A DNA stretch of 64,000 nt from Aldehydirespirator sp965221215 (lineage in GTDB: Bacteria; Actinomycetota; Acidimicrobiia; Acidimicrobiales; Aldehydirespiratoraceae): NCBI GenBank assembly GCA_965221215.1, contig OZ244872.1, forward strand, positions 1 through 64,000, read 5' to 3'. The translations under genes were made by a program, and so were the position numbers. The notes under the pieces are model-generated. The model made no database searches. It was not told where the DNA came from and worked only from the letters and a program-made list of their open reading frames with translations. This document shows, piece by piece, positions 1 through 8,640 of this stretch. Numbering within the stretch: the stretch's first letter is position 1; every line of letters starts with the position of its first letter.

Positions 1-1013
1 GACTCCAGCAGCTCGATCTCGTGCACGCCGTTCACCCGGGCCACCCCGATGTGGGCGCAGAAGTCCCGGATCGCCTCGGGCGGGTAGCCCCGGCGGCGCA
101 GGCCCCCCAGCGTCGGCAGCCGCGGGTCGTCCCAGCCGTCCACCAGCGCGCCGTCCACCAGCGCGCTGAGCTTGCGCTTGGAGGTGACGGTGTGGGTGAG
201 GTTCAAGCGGGCGAACTCGTACTGGCGGGGGCGGTCGCCCGGCAGCGGCAGGTGCTCCAGATACCAGTCGTAGAGCTGGCGGTGGGCGTCGAACTCCAGC
301 GAGCACAGCGAGTGGGTCACCCCCTCGATGGCATCGCTCTGGCCGTGGGCCCAGTCGTAGGTGGGGTAGATGCACCAGGCGTCGCCGGTGCGGAAGTGGG
401 CGGTGTGGCGGATCCGGTACATCACCGGGTCGCGCATCAACATGTTGGGGTGGGCCATGTCGATGCGGGCCCGCAGCACCTTGGCGCCGTCGCCGAAGCG
501 CCCGGCCCGCATGTCGCGCAGCAGGCTCAGGTTCTCGGCGACGGCGCGGTCCCGCCACGGGCTGTCGGTGCCCGGCGCAGTGAAGTCGCCCCTGGCAGCC
601 GAGATGGTCTCGGCGTCCTGGTCGTCGACGTAGGCCAAGCCCTGGCGCACCAGATGCTCGGCCCACTCGTAGAGCTGCTCGAAGTAGTCGGATGCGTACA
701 CCGCGGCGCCGTCGGGCTCGAAGCCCAGCCAGGCGATGTCGTCGGCGATGGCCTGCGCGTAGGCCGCGTCCTCGCCGGCGGGATTGGTGTCGTCGAAACG
801 CAGCCGGCAGGTTCCGCCGGTCTCGGCGGCCACCTCGAAGTTGAGGCACACCGCCTTGGCGTGGCCGATGTGGAGGAACCCGTTGGGCTCGGGCGGGAAC
901 CGGGTCTGCACCCGCCCGGCGTAGGTCCCGGCCGCGTTGTCGGCCCGCACCCGCTCGCGGATGAAGTCCAGCGCCCGGGCCGCGCCGGGCGGGCTCGAGG
1001 GTTCCGGCGACAT
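1..1013 (-). CDS. glnS: Glutaminyl-tRNA synthetase, 5' part (runs off window)
   Basis: Class I aminoacyl-tRNA synthetase that charges tRNA-Gln in the cytoplasm. About 337 N-terminal residues are visible of a family length near 550; the 3' end lies beyond position 1. The catalytic Rossmann domain shows PPEPNGFLHIGHAK at residues 40-53, which holds the HIGH box. The KMSKS-type loop is TSKRKL near residue 274, as is usual for GlnRS. The ATG at 1013 is preceded by an AAGGGGAG ribosome binding site, which fixes the start. The PPEPNG context favours GlnRS over the non-discriminating GluRS group. It is separated from livF by a dispersed repeat and is probably transcribed independently. Confidence 0.93.
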   Translation of the reverse strand, partial: MSPEPSSPPGAARALDFIRERVRADNAAGTYAGRVQTRFPPEPNGFLHIGHAKAVCLNFEVAAETGGTCRLRFDDTNPAGEDAAYAQAIADDIAWLGFEPDGAAVYASDYFEQLYEWAEHLVRQGLAYVDDQDAETISAARGDFTAPGTDSPWRDRAVAENLSLLRDMRAGRFGDGAKVLRARIDMAHPNMLMRDPVMYRIRHTAHFRTGDAWCIYPTYDWAHGQSDAIEGVTHSLCSLEFDAHRQLYDWYLEHLPLPGDRPRQYEFARLNLTHTVTSKRKLSALVDGALVDGWDDPRLPTLGGLRRRGYPPEAIRDFCAHIGVARVNGVHEIELLE

Positions 1014-1044
1014 CTCCCCTTCCTAGCAGCGTCGCCGGTGTTGG

Positions 1045-1199
1045 CCTCAGAGCGCGCTCGGATTGGTGAGAGCCGGCCGCGCCTCGGCGGAGTCTTTCCC
1101 GCGCTTGTTCGCTGCGCTCACGGGCCGCCCAAACCACAGCGTCACAGCCCACGGCCTCGCCCGTATGGACGGATTAGCTCACCATTCACTCGGCCTCTG
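1045..1199 (+). repeat. Dispersed palindromic repeat, copy A (long form)
   Basis: Intergenic between livF and glnS. The ends are inverted: CCTCAGAGCG...GGTGAGAG on the left and CTCACCATTCACTCGGCCTCTG on the right. The core is TTCCCGCGCTTGTTCGCTGCG followed by CTCACGGGCCG. It contains the segment CAAACCACAGCGTCACAGCC that is absent from copy E. At least seven related sequences occur elsewhere in the window. It could be a MITE-like or REP-like element; no mobility gene is attached. Confidence 0.75.
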
Positions 1200-1222
1200 G
1201 GCCGCGCCGGGCCCTGCGCCCT

Positions 1223-1981
1223 TCAAGTGTCGGATTGGCCGAGGTAGGAGGCTCTCAGGTCGGGGTGGGCCAGCAGGTTGGCGGCGGTGTCGTCTAGGAC
1301 CACCCGGCCGGTTTGCAGCACCCAGCCCCGATTGGCGATCGACAGGGCCATGTTGGCGTTCTGCTCCACCATGAACACGGTCAGGCCGGCCTCGTGGATC
1401 TGCCGGATCAGCTCGAAGTTCTGCTGCACCAGCGCGGGGGCCAGCCCCATCGACGGCTCGTCCATCAACAGCACCCTGGGCTTGGCCATCAACGCCCGGC
1501 CCATGGCCACCATCTGCTGCTCGCCCCCCGACAGCGTGCCCGCCTTCTGGCTGAGGCGCTCCCGCACCCGGGGGAACAGCTCGAACACCCGCTCAAGGTC
1601 GGCGGCGATGCCGGCGGCGTCGGAGCGCAGGTAGGCGCCCAGGTCGAGGTTCTCGCGCACGCTCAGGCGCTTGAACAGGCGGCGGTTCTCCGGGACCATG
1701 GTCACGCCCCGGGCCACCCGGTAGCTGGTGGGCTTGTCGTTGACGACCTCGCCGTCGAGCACGACCTCCCCCGAGGTCGGCTTGAGCATGCCGAGCAGGG
1801 TCTTGAGGGTGGTGGACTTGCCGCTGGCGTTGCCGCCCAGCAGGCACACCAGCTCACCCTCGTAGATCGACAGGTTCACGTCGCGCAGGGCGTGGACCGC
1901 GCCGTAGTGGGCGTTCACCGAGCGCATCTCCAGCAGCGGCGCCGCAGCCGGCCGGCCGTCGTGGGTCGGGGTCTCGGTCAT
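1223..1981 (-). CDS. livF: Branched-chain amino acid ABC transporter ATPase LivF
   Basis: One of the two ATPases that power uptake of branched-chain or related amino acids through LivH-LivM on the inner face of the membrane. The 252-residue protein has a Walker A motif GGNASGKST (residues 49-57), an LSGGEQQM signature (150-157) and Walker B LLMDEP (171-176). The Walker A has Asn-Ala where the family usually has Asn-Gly, which is tolerated. The ATG at 1981 lies about 50 bp after the livG stop, and the order livH-livM-livG-livF on the minus strand is the classical operon order. It is the last gene before the repeat that separates the operon from glnS. Confidence 0.93.
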   Translation of the reverse strand: MTETPTHDGRPAAAPLLEMRSVNAHYGAVHALRDVNLSIYEGELVCLLGGNASGKSTTLKTLLGMLKPTSGEVVLDGEVVNDKPTSYRVARGVTMVPENRRLFKRLSVRENLDLGAYLRSDAAGIAADLERVFELFPRVRERLSQKAGTLSGGEQQMVAMGRALMAKPRVLLMDEPSMGLAPALVQQNFELIRQIHEAGLTVFMVEQNANMALSIANRGWVLQTGRVVLDDTAANLLAHPDLRASYLGQSDT

Positions 1982-2029
1982 GTTTCGGTCATCGGGATCT
2001 TGGTGGGGGTCTCGCTCATGAGGCCTGGG

Positions 2030-2815
2030 TCACGACGTCTCGGTTCCGTGGCCCAGGTAGGCCTCGATCACCCGGGGATCGTTGGAGACCTCGGCGTAGT
2101 CGCCCTCGGCGATCTTGATGCCGTGGTCGAGCACCACCACCCGGTCCGACACCTCCCGCACCACGTCCATGTGATGTTCGATGACCACGATGGCGAAGCC
2201 CCACTCGTCGCGCAGCCGCCCGATCATCCGGGTGAGCTCGGCCGACTCCACCGGATTCATGCCCGCTACCGGCTCGTCGAGCAGGATCAGCTTGGGCTGG
2301 GTGGCCATGGCTCTGGCGATCTCCAGCCGCCGGCGGTTGGCGTACGACAGGGTGAAGGCGGGCTGGTCGAAGCGGTAGCCCACCAGCCGGGGTCCGAAGA
2401 AGCTGAGGATCTTCTCGGCCCGCTCGCGGATCTCGGCCTCCTCGCGGCGGAAGGCGGGCGTGTAGAACAACGCGCCGAAGGCGTGCTGGCGGGTGCGGCA
2501 GTGCTGCGACACCATCACGTTCTCAAGCACCGTCATGTTGGCGAACAGCCGCACGTTCTGGAAGGTGCGGGCGATGCCGCGGGCCGTGACCCGGTTGGGG
2601 TCGAGACCCAGCAGCGAGACACCCTCGAATACGATGTCGCCCGCGGAGCGCTCGACGGTGGCGGTGATGGCGTTGAACAGGGTGGTCTTGCCCGCCCCGT
2701 TGGGCCCGATCACCGACACGATCTCGCCCTCATGCACCTCGAAGTCGAGTCCGTCGAGGGCATGCAGGCCGCCGAAGTCCACGCTGAGCTTGCGGGTCTC
2801 CAACAGCGCGGTCAT
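2030..2815 (-). CDS. livG: Branched-chain amino acid ABC transporter ATPase LivG
   Basis: Second ATPase of the LivHMGF importer. The protein is 261 residues, the normal length. Walker A is GPNGAGKT (37-44), the Q-loop region reads ARTFQNVRLF, and Walker B is LILLDEP. The ABC signature reads LSYANRRRLEIARA, so the usual Gly-Gln of the family (LSYGQQRRLEIARA) is replaced by Ala-Asn. It lies between livM and livF with short gaps and is certainly co-transcribed. The assignment to LivG rather than LivF rests on the FQNVRLF motif and the insertion after it that is typical of LivG. Confidence 0.92.
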   Translation of the reverse strand: MTALLETRKLSVDFGGLHALDGLDFEVHEGEIVSVIGPNGAGKTTLFNAITATVERSAGDIVFEGVSLLGLDPNRVTARGIARTFQNVRLFANMTVLENVMVSQHCRTRQHAFGALFYTPAFRREEAEIRERAEKILSFFGPRLVGYRFDQPAFTLSYANRRRLEIARAMATQPKLILLDEPVAGMNPVESAELTRMIGRLRDEWGFAIVVIEHHMDVVREVSDRVVVLDHGIKIAEGDYAEVSNDPRVIEAYLGHGTETS

Positions 2816-2846
2816 GTCGCGGTGCCGCCGTCGCCGTTGGGGGCGG

Positions 2847-4700
2847 TCATGTCACCGGTGCGGCCCGCCGGCCGCCGCCACCACTGCCGCCGTCACCGTT
2901 GCTGTCGTCGTCGACCTGGCCCTTGAGCCAGGCGTCCTGAGCCATCTCCTGCTGGTGCAGCTCGCGCGACCGGCGCACGCTGGGGATCAGGCCCTCGGGT
3001 CGGGCCAGCATCATCCAGATCAGCAGCGCCCCGTAGATCAGCAGCTTGAACTCGGAGAACTCGGCCAGCAGGCCGGGCTGTTTGGGGCCGCCGAGCACCC
3101 CGATCAGCACCGCGGAGCCGGCGATCACGCCCACGATGCTGCCCATGCCCCCGAAGATCACCACCACCAGGATCACGATCGACACCAGGATCAGGAAGCT
3201 GTTGGGGAACACCGAGCCGACCTTGGCCGAGAAGATGGCCCCGCTGAACGACCCCAGCACTGCCCCCACCACGAAGGCCAGCAGCTTCACGTTCACCGTG
3301 TTGATGCCCATGGCCTCGGCCACCGTCTCGTCCTCGCGCACCGCCATCCAGGCCCGGCCGAGCCGGGACCGCTCCAGCCGCCACGACACATAGATGGCGA
3401 CGGCGCAGAAGGCCAGCACCAGGTAGAAGACGCTGCGGGGGTCGGTGCCGGCCACGCTGGTCAGCCCGAAGATGCCCGCGCCGGGGATCTTGGTGATGCC
3501 CTGGGCGCCGCCGAACCATCCCGACAGCCAGTCCGACAGGAAGATCAGCCGGATGATCTCGCCGAAGCCCAGCGTGACGATGGCCAGATAGTCGCCCCGC
3601 ATCCGGATGACCGGCGCCCCGATGAACAGGCCCACCAGACCGGTCACCACCACCACGATGATCAGGGCGACCAGCCAGGGCAGCTCGGGATGGATTCGGG
3701 GCGAGGTGGCGGCGGTGAGCACCGCGGCGGTGTAGCTGCCCACCGCGAAGAAGGCCACATAGCCCAGATCGAGGATGCCGGCCAGGCCCACCACGATGTT
3801 GAGGCCTAGGGCCAGCAGCACGAACAGCCCGACGTTGGCCGCCAGCTCGTTGGTGAGCTTGCCCGCGAACAGCGGCAGGATCACCAGCAGCACCGCGGTC
3901 GCCGCGATGAGCCCCAGGTTGGTGCGGGTGCGTTTGGCACCTTCCAGGGCGGCGATGTGCTCGCGGGCCTGTCGCACCCGCCCCCGGCCCAGCACCGCCA
4001 GAATCCCCGCGACGGCGGCCAGCACCAGCGCGCTGGTCCAGTTGACCCCGCCCCGGCGGTGGTAGAGCCGGTCACCGAGCGCCTCGAGGCCCATGCCCTC
4101 GGCCAGATCCACCACCAGCGGCTCGAGGACCGCGGCACCGGCCACGGTGAGGGCCATGGTTACCGCCGCCCGCCGCCACCGAGGTCCCAGCACCCGCAAG
4201 CCGCCGCCCGCCGCGCCGACGGCTGCGCCGATCAGCAGCCAGACGACCACCGCGAACCCCGTCGCGTGGCCGAAGGCCAGCAACTCGGCCAGCATCGGGC
4301 TCCAGTTGACCAGCGGCTCGCGCAGGTCGAAGTTGGACAGCAGCACCGCCAGCAGTGACAGCCCCCCGCCGGCGATGGCGCCGCAGGCCGCGCCCCCCGC
4401 CATCTCGTGGGCGCCGGCTGCGGGCTGGGGCACGCCCTCGCGCTCGATCTGGTGGCCGACGCGGTGCCCGGCCGCGAACGGCACGATCAGCAAGGACAAG
4501 TAGCCGAGGCTGAGGATCGGCTTCACCACCAGCCGCTCGTCGAGGCGCACCGGCATGTTCGACAGGGCGATGAAGATCTGCGCCACCGCCCCCACCGCGC
4601 CCATGCGGACCAGCCGCGGCCAGTCCTGGGCCAGCACCGGCCGCGGCGGCATCGGCGCGGTCTCGGCGGCGCCGGTCTCCGGTGCGACGGCCGCGGTCAT
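2847..4700 (-). CDS. livM: Branched-chain amino acid ABC transporter permease LivM, N-terminally extended
   Basis: Integral membrane permease of the importer. About 617 residues are coded if the ATG at 4700 is used; an in-frame ATG at 4730 is the alternative. The usual LivM permease core, with GLNIVVGLAGILDLGYVAF and the EAA-like stretch AVREDETVAEAMGINTVNVK, occupies roughly the last 340 residues. In front of it is an extra region of about 250 residues with several hydrophobic segments separated by charged loops. LivM proteins are commonly 300-430 residues, so this is a long variant. The C-terminus is a Gly/Asp-rich tail. The gene lies between livH and livG, all on the minus strand. Confidence 0.9.
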   Translation of the reverse strand: MTAAVAPETGAAETAPMPPRPVLAQDWPRLVRMGAVGAVAQIFIALSNMPVRLDERLVVKPILSLGYLSLLIVPFAAGHRVGHQIEREGVPQPAAGAHEMAGGAACGAIAGGGLSLLAVLLSNFDLREPLVNWSPMLAELLAFGHATGFAVVVWLLIGAAVGAAGGGLRVLGPRWRRAAVTMALTVAGAAVLEPLVVDLAEGMGLEALGDRLYHRRGGVNWTSALVLAAVAGILAVLGRGRVRQAREHIAALEGAKRTRTNLGLIAATAVLLVILPLFAGKLTNELAANVGLFVLLALGLNIVVGLAGILDLGYVAFFAVGSYTAAVLTAATSPRIHPELPWLVALIIVVVVTGLVGLFIGAPVIRMRGDYLAIVTLGFGEIIRLIFLSDWLSGWFGGAQGITKIPGAGIFGLTSVAGTDPRSVFYLVLAFCAVAIYVSWRLERSRLGRAWMAVREDETVAEAMGINTVNVKLLAFVVGAVLGSFSGAIFSAKVGSVFPNSFLILVSIVILVVVIFGGMGSIVGVIAGSAVLIGVLGGPKQPGLLAEFSEFKLLIYGALLIWMMLARPEGLIPSVRRSRELHQQEMAQDAWLKGQVDDDSNGDGGSGGGGRRAAPVT

Positions 4701-4779
4701 GTCCGGCCGTCTCGGCGGGCCGCGCCGCACCGAGCGTCGATCCCGTGCGGGCTGCGGCGACGGAGGCGGGGCTCGCCGG

Positions 4780-5889
4780 TCATGTGCGGTCCTCGGCGGG
4801 AAGGCGCTCGCCGAAGATGCCGGCGGGGCGCAGCAGCAGCACGCCGATCAGCACCGCGAAGGCCACCGCGTCTCGCAGCTGCGACACGCCGCTCACCCCC
4901 AGCGGCTCCAGGATCAGCAGCGGGCCGACCGACTCGGCCACCCCGATGGAGACCCCCCCGGCCATGGCGCCGCCGAGATGGCCGATGCCTCCCACCACGG
5001 CCGCGCTGAACGCCTTGATGCCGGGCAAGAAGCCGGTGGTGTGGATCACGCTGCGGAACAGGATCCCCCACAGGATCCCGGCCAGCCCGGCCATCGCCCC
5101 GCCCACCGCGAACACCTTCACGATGGTGCGGTTCACGTTGATGCCCATCAGCGCGGCGATCTCGGCGTCCTCGGCCACGGCCCGCATGGCCTTGCCGCCT
5201 TTGGTGTGCTCCACCAGGTACCAAAGCACCAGCATCGACACCGCGGCCACGGCCACCACCAGGATCCTGGCCCCCTCGATCTGCATGAAGGTGTGCTTGT
5301 CCTTCACCCAGTCGGGCACGTCGGGGTAGGACTTGGCCGCGGGTCCGAGCAGCACGATCGAGGCGTTCTGAATGAAGAACGACACCCCGATCGACGTGAT
5401 CAGCGGGATCAGGCGGGGCGACCCTCGCAGGGGCCGGTAGGCGACCCGCTCCATGATCACCGCGGTCAGCGTGCACACGATCATCGAGACGATCACGATG
5501 AACACCAGCGACCCGATGAAGTTGCTCTCCCACAGCCCGGCGTCGGCCAGCTTGTTGGAGGTGATCATGCCGGTCATGGCCCCCACCATGAACACCTCGC
5601 CGTGGGCGAAGTTGATGAAGCCGAGCACCCCGTAGACCATCGAGTAGCCCAGCGCGATCAGCCCGTACATGCAGCCCTGGGCCACCCCCGACACGACCAA
5701 CCCCCGGAACTGGGCGCCGGTCAGCCCGGTGGCGTCGGGATTGGCCCAGCGGGCGAAGGGATTGTCGGTGTCGATCTCCTGGGCGATGAAAGCGAGCAGC
5801 CCGACCGCGATCACCGTCAGCACCGCCACCCGCAAGATGGTCAGGAACCAGTCGACCCCGGTGCGCGGCGCCCCGCCCTTGCGGATCAC
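4780..5889 (-). CDS. livH: Branched-chain amino acid ABC transporter permease LivH
   Basis: Inner-membrane permease partner of LivM. The product is about 369 residues, with the family block GLIALGYSMVYGVLGFINFA and the cytoplasmic loop AVAEDAEIAALMGINVNR that docks the ATPases. No ATG lies near the beginning of the homologous region, so the GTG at 5889 (VIRKGGAPRTG) is proposed. The open frame continues upstream only because it reads through a dispersed repeat and then the neighbouring gene in the wrong frame. An N-terminal membrane segment (FLTILRVAVLTVIAVGLLAF) precedes the conserved part. Confidence 0.88.
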   Translation of the reverse strand: MIRKGGAPRTGVDWFLTILRVAVLTVIAVGLLAFIAQEIDTDNPFARWANPDATGLTGAQFRGLVVSGVAQGCMYGLIALGYSMVYGVLGFINFAHGEVFMVGAMTGMITSNKLADAGLWESNFIGSLVFIVIVSMIVCTLTAVIMERVAYRPLRGSPRLIPLITSIGVSFFIQNASIVLLGPAAKSYPDVPDWVKDKHTFMQIEGARILVVAVAAVSMLVLWYLVEHTKGGKAMRAVAEDAEIAALMGINVNRTIVKVFAVGGAMAGLAGILWGILFRSVIHTTGFLPGIKAFSAAVVGGIGHLGGAMAGGVSIGVAESVGPLLILEPLGVSGVSQLRDAVAFAVLIGVLLLRPAGIFGERLPAEDRT

Positions 5890-5903
5890 GCCGACGATCT
5901 TAG

Positions 5904-5978
5904 AGCCCGACCTTGCGAGGCTGTGGCCCGAGCGGCCCGTGAGCGAAGCGAACAAGAGCGGGAATGCACTGCTCAGCG
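5904..5978 (-). repeat. Dispersed palindromic repeat, copy B (partial)
   Basis: Core half of the repeat in reverse orientation: CCCGAGCGGCCCGTGAGCG followed by AAGCGAACAAGAGCGGGA. It lies between livH and the ThDP enzyme and overlaps the last two codons of the latter. The outer inverted ends are missing or too diverged to see. Confidence 0.6.
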
Positions 5979-7625
5979 CCGGATGCGCATGAGCGGCCAC
6001 GGGTCGGGCTCGTCGGCGATGTCCACCACCACCAGCGACGGCCCGGCGTGGGCCAGCGACGCCTCCAGCACCGGAGGCAGCTCGTCGGGACCGGCCGCCC
6101 GCTCGGTGCGCACGCCGAAACTCTCGCCGAACATCACCCAGTCGGGGTTGCGCAGCGACGAGGCGATGGTGCGGTCGGCCCCGAAGCGCTGCCGCTGCAG
6201 GCGGGCCACGTTGCCATAGGCGGCGTTGTCGAACAGCAGCACGGTGGTGTTGATGCCGTGCTGCACCGCGGTGGCCAGCTCGGTGGCCGTGAACAGCATC
6301 CCGCCGTCGCCGACGATGGTGAGCTGGGCCCGGTCCGGCGCCGCGGCCGCCGCGCCGATGCCGTGGGCCACGCCCGCGCCGAGGGTCCCCGCGCCGCCGG
6401 TGGCCAGATAGGTGCGAGGCCGGCGGTGCTCGTAGCCAATGTGGGCCGCGAAGGCCACCTGGGTCACGTCCTCGGTGATGATCCCGTCGTCGGGCATCAC
6501 CGAGCGGATGGCCCGCAGGTAGCTGAGCTGGGGTTCGAGGTGGGCGATCCGGCTGAAGTGCTCGGCCCGCAGCCGGGCGAGCTCGGCGCTGCGGTCGGCT
6601 CGCCGGCGGTTGTGGCGGGCCAGAGCGTCGCTGAGCAGCCGACACGCCTCGGCCGCGTCGCCGTGGACGCCGACGGTGCCGGTGCCGTGGCGGTCGAGTT
6701 CGTCGGCGTCGATGTTCACCTGCACGATCGTCTGGTCTGGCGCCACCCCCCACTCCAGGTTGGGGAACTCCATCCGGGTGCCGATGCCGAGCACAGCATC
6801 CGCGCTGGGCCACAGCTCGCGGCCGACGGTCAGGTAGGCGTGCAGGCGGTGGCGGGTGTCCATCACGCCCAGGCCCATCTGCCGGGCGAACACCGGCGCC
6901 TCCAGCATCTCGGCCAACTGCACGACCGGTGCCGAGGCGTCCTGGGCGCCGCCGCCCACCATGATCAGCGGACGCTCGGCCCGGCCGAGGATGCGGGCGG
7001 CCTCCTCGATCTGGTCGGCGTCGATGGCGGGCCTGGTCGCTCGTGGGGTCTTGATTGCGCCGTCGCAGCGCTGGCGCCACACGTCCACCGGCACCTCAAC
7101 CGCCACCGGGCGGGGCACGCCGGACACCAACTCGTCGACGGCCCGCTGCCACACGGCGACCGCATCGAGCCCGTCGGCGACGTAGCCGGTGTGCTTGGTG
7201 AGCTGGCGCAGCACCGCGGCCGGATCGGGCAGGTCGTGGAGCACTCCGGTGCTGCGATGGCGCAACGCTGAGGGCACGGCCCCGACCAGCGCCAGCACCC
7301 GTGCGTTGCCCCAGTAGGCGCTGGTCAGGCCGGCCGAGGCGTTGAGCATTCCGGGGCCGGGCACCACGCACAGCGCCGCGGGGCGGCCGGTGGCCTGGGC
7401 CGCGCCCAGGGCCATGTAGGCCGCGCCCTGCTCGTGGCGGGTGACTACGGGGGTGATGTCTCGAGCGTCTACGAGGGCGTCGAAGAAGTCGTCGTTCTGC
7501 ACGCCGGGCAGGCAGAACAGCGTGTCGATGCCCGCGGCCCGCAGCCCGCCGATCGCCAGATCAGCGACCGTCACAGATGCGGGCGAGGAGTTGGCGGTGT
7601 CGGTCAAACGAGCGCCCCTCTGCAT
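5973..7625 (-). CDS. Thiamine-diphosphate-dependent enzyme of the acetolactate synthase large-subunit family
   Basis: ThDP enzyme of 550 residues with the three-domain POX/ALS fold. The N-terminal pyrimidine-binding domain has the catalytic Glu in VVTRHEQGAAYMA. The C-terminal ThDP/Mg site is GDGGMLFTATELATAV followed by the partner Asn in LLFDNAAYGN. The substrate could be pyruvate or another 2-oxo acid, and the sequence does not settle this. Neighbours are an FAH-family hydrolase upstream and livH downstream on the same strand, with no regulatory ilvN subunit nearby. That argues against a dedicated biosynthetic ALS and for a catabolic role, which is inference. The 3' end touches repeat copy B. 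Confidence 0.85.
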   Translation of the reverse strand: MQRGARLTDTANSSPASVTVADLAIGGLRAAGIDTLFCLPGVQNDDFFDALVDARDITPVVTRHEQGAAYMALGAAQATGRPAALCVVPGPGMLNASAGLTSAYWGNARVLALVGAVPSALRHRSTGVLHDLPDPAAVLRQLTKHTGYVADGLDAVAVWQRAVDELVSGVPRPVAVEVPVDVWRQRCDGAIKTPRATRPAIDADQIEEAARILGRAERPLIMVGGGAQDASAPVVQLAEMLEAPVFARQMGLGVMDTRHRLHAYLTVGRELWPSADAVLGIGTRMEFPNLEWGVAPDQTIVQVNIDADELDRHGTGTVGVHGDAAEACRLLSDALARHNRRRADRSAELARLRAEHFSRIAHLEPQLSYLRAIRSVMPDDGIITEDVTQVAFAAHIGYEHRRPRTYLATGGAGTLGAGVAHGIGAAAAAPDRAQLTIVGDGGMLFTATELATAVQHGINTTVLLFDNAAYGNVARLQRQRFGADRTIASSLRNPDWVMFGESFGVRTERAAGPDELPPVLEASLAHAGPSLVVVDIADEPDPWPLMRIRR

Positions 7626-7662
7626 GGCCCGACCATGCTGGTGCGCATCGCCGGTGGTCTCG

Positions 7663-8499
7663 TCAGTCGCCCGCGCAGGTATTGACCAGCTCGCCGATGC
7701 CCTCGATGGCGGTGCGAACCACCATGCCGGGCGCCAGCCATTCCTGTGGGTCTCGGGCCACCCCCACCCCGGCGGGCGTGCCGGTGGCGATGATGTCGCC
7801 GGGGTCGAGGGTCAGGATCGTGCTCAGGTCGGCCACCAGCTCCGCCGGGCCGAACACCAGTTGATCGGTGTTGGACGACTGCTTGACCACTCCGTCAACG
7901 GTGCAGCTCACGCTCAGTCCCCGGCCGTCTCCGATCTCGTCGGTGGTGACCAGAGCCGGGCCGACCGGCGTCGAGCCCTCGAAGGTCTTGCCGGCCAGCA
8001 GCTGGGTGGTGCGCCGCTGCCAGTCGCGGATCGACACGTCGTTGAGCACCGTGAACCCGGCGATGGCGGCCAGCGCCTCGTCGGCGTCGGCGTTGCGCAC
8101 CGGCCGGCCGATGACCACCGCCAGCTCGACCTCCCAGTCGGCGCTGGTCGACACCTCCGGCGGCGGCAGCCGGATCGGGTCGCAGGGCCCGGTCAGGGCC
8201 CGGCGGTACTTGGCGAAGTAGGTGGGCGCGGCGGGCAGCGCGCTGTTGGTCTCTTCGGCGTGGTCGCGGTAGTTCAACCCGACGCAGACGATCTTGTCGG
8301 GTGCGGGCACTACCGCCGCCAGATCGGCGCCGTCGAGCGCCAGCGTGCCGCCCGCCTCGGCGACGGGCACCGTGCCCGAGGTCGCCGGGCCGGCCTCCAG
8401 CACCGCCCGCACGTCGGGCGCGTCGAGCAGGACGATCTCGTCGCCGGACACTCGCCCGGCGCGGGTGGCTCCATCGATCCGGACGGTGACGAGTTGCAT
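7663..8499 (-). CDS. Fumarylacetoacetate hydrolase family protein
   Basis: Metal-dependent C-C hydrolase or isomerase/decarboxylase of the FAH fold, 278 residues. Motifs seen are VGLNYRDHAEE, the metal site DWEVELAVVIGR with its carboxylates, a SIRDWQRRTTQ segment and TGTPAGVG near the C-terminus. Such proteins act on acylpyruvates or on ring-cleavage products of aromatic catabolism; the exact substrate cannot be read. It lies 38 bp upstream of the ThDP-enzyme gene and probably shares its mRNA. The ATG at 8499 fits the family N-terminus (MQLVTVRIDG). Confidence 0.88.
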   Translation of the reverse strand: MQLVTVRIDGATRAGRVSGDEIVLLDAPDVRAVLEAGPATSGTVPVAEAGGTLALDGADLAAVVPAPDKIVCVGLNYRDHAEETNSALPAAPTYFAKYRRALTGPCDPIRLPPPEVSTSADWEVELAVVIGRPVRNADADEALAAIAGFTVLNDVSIRDWQRRTTQLLAGKTFEGSTPVGPALVTTDEIGDGRGLSVSCTVDGVVKQSSNTDQLVFGPAELVADLSTILTLDPGDIIATGTPAGVGVARDPQEWLAPGMVVRTAIEGIGELVNTCAGD

Positions 8500-8640
8500 G
8501 GGGGATCCTTCGGGTGTGGGTGGCGCTCAGGTGGGTGCGGGTACAGCGAAGGGCCAGACTAACAGCGCGGTCCCCGGCCCCCCGGACCAGAACGCCCCAA
8601 GAGCAAGCGCCCGGGAGCAAGCGAGCCCAAGGAGCAAGCG

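Noticed and set aside
1313..2926. Long plus-strand open frame of 537 codons
   Set aside because: It lies antisense to livF and livG, has no family motifs, and is rich in His/Gln/Val as expected for a GC-rich shadow frame.
4555..6219. Long plus-strand open frame of 554 codons
   Set aside because: It is antisense to livM, livH and the ThDP enzyme and composed mostly of His, Gln, Arg and Gly, typical of a complementary-strand artefact.
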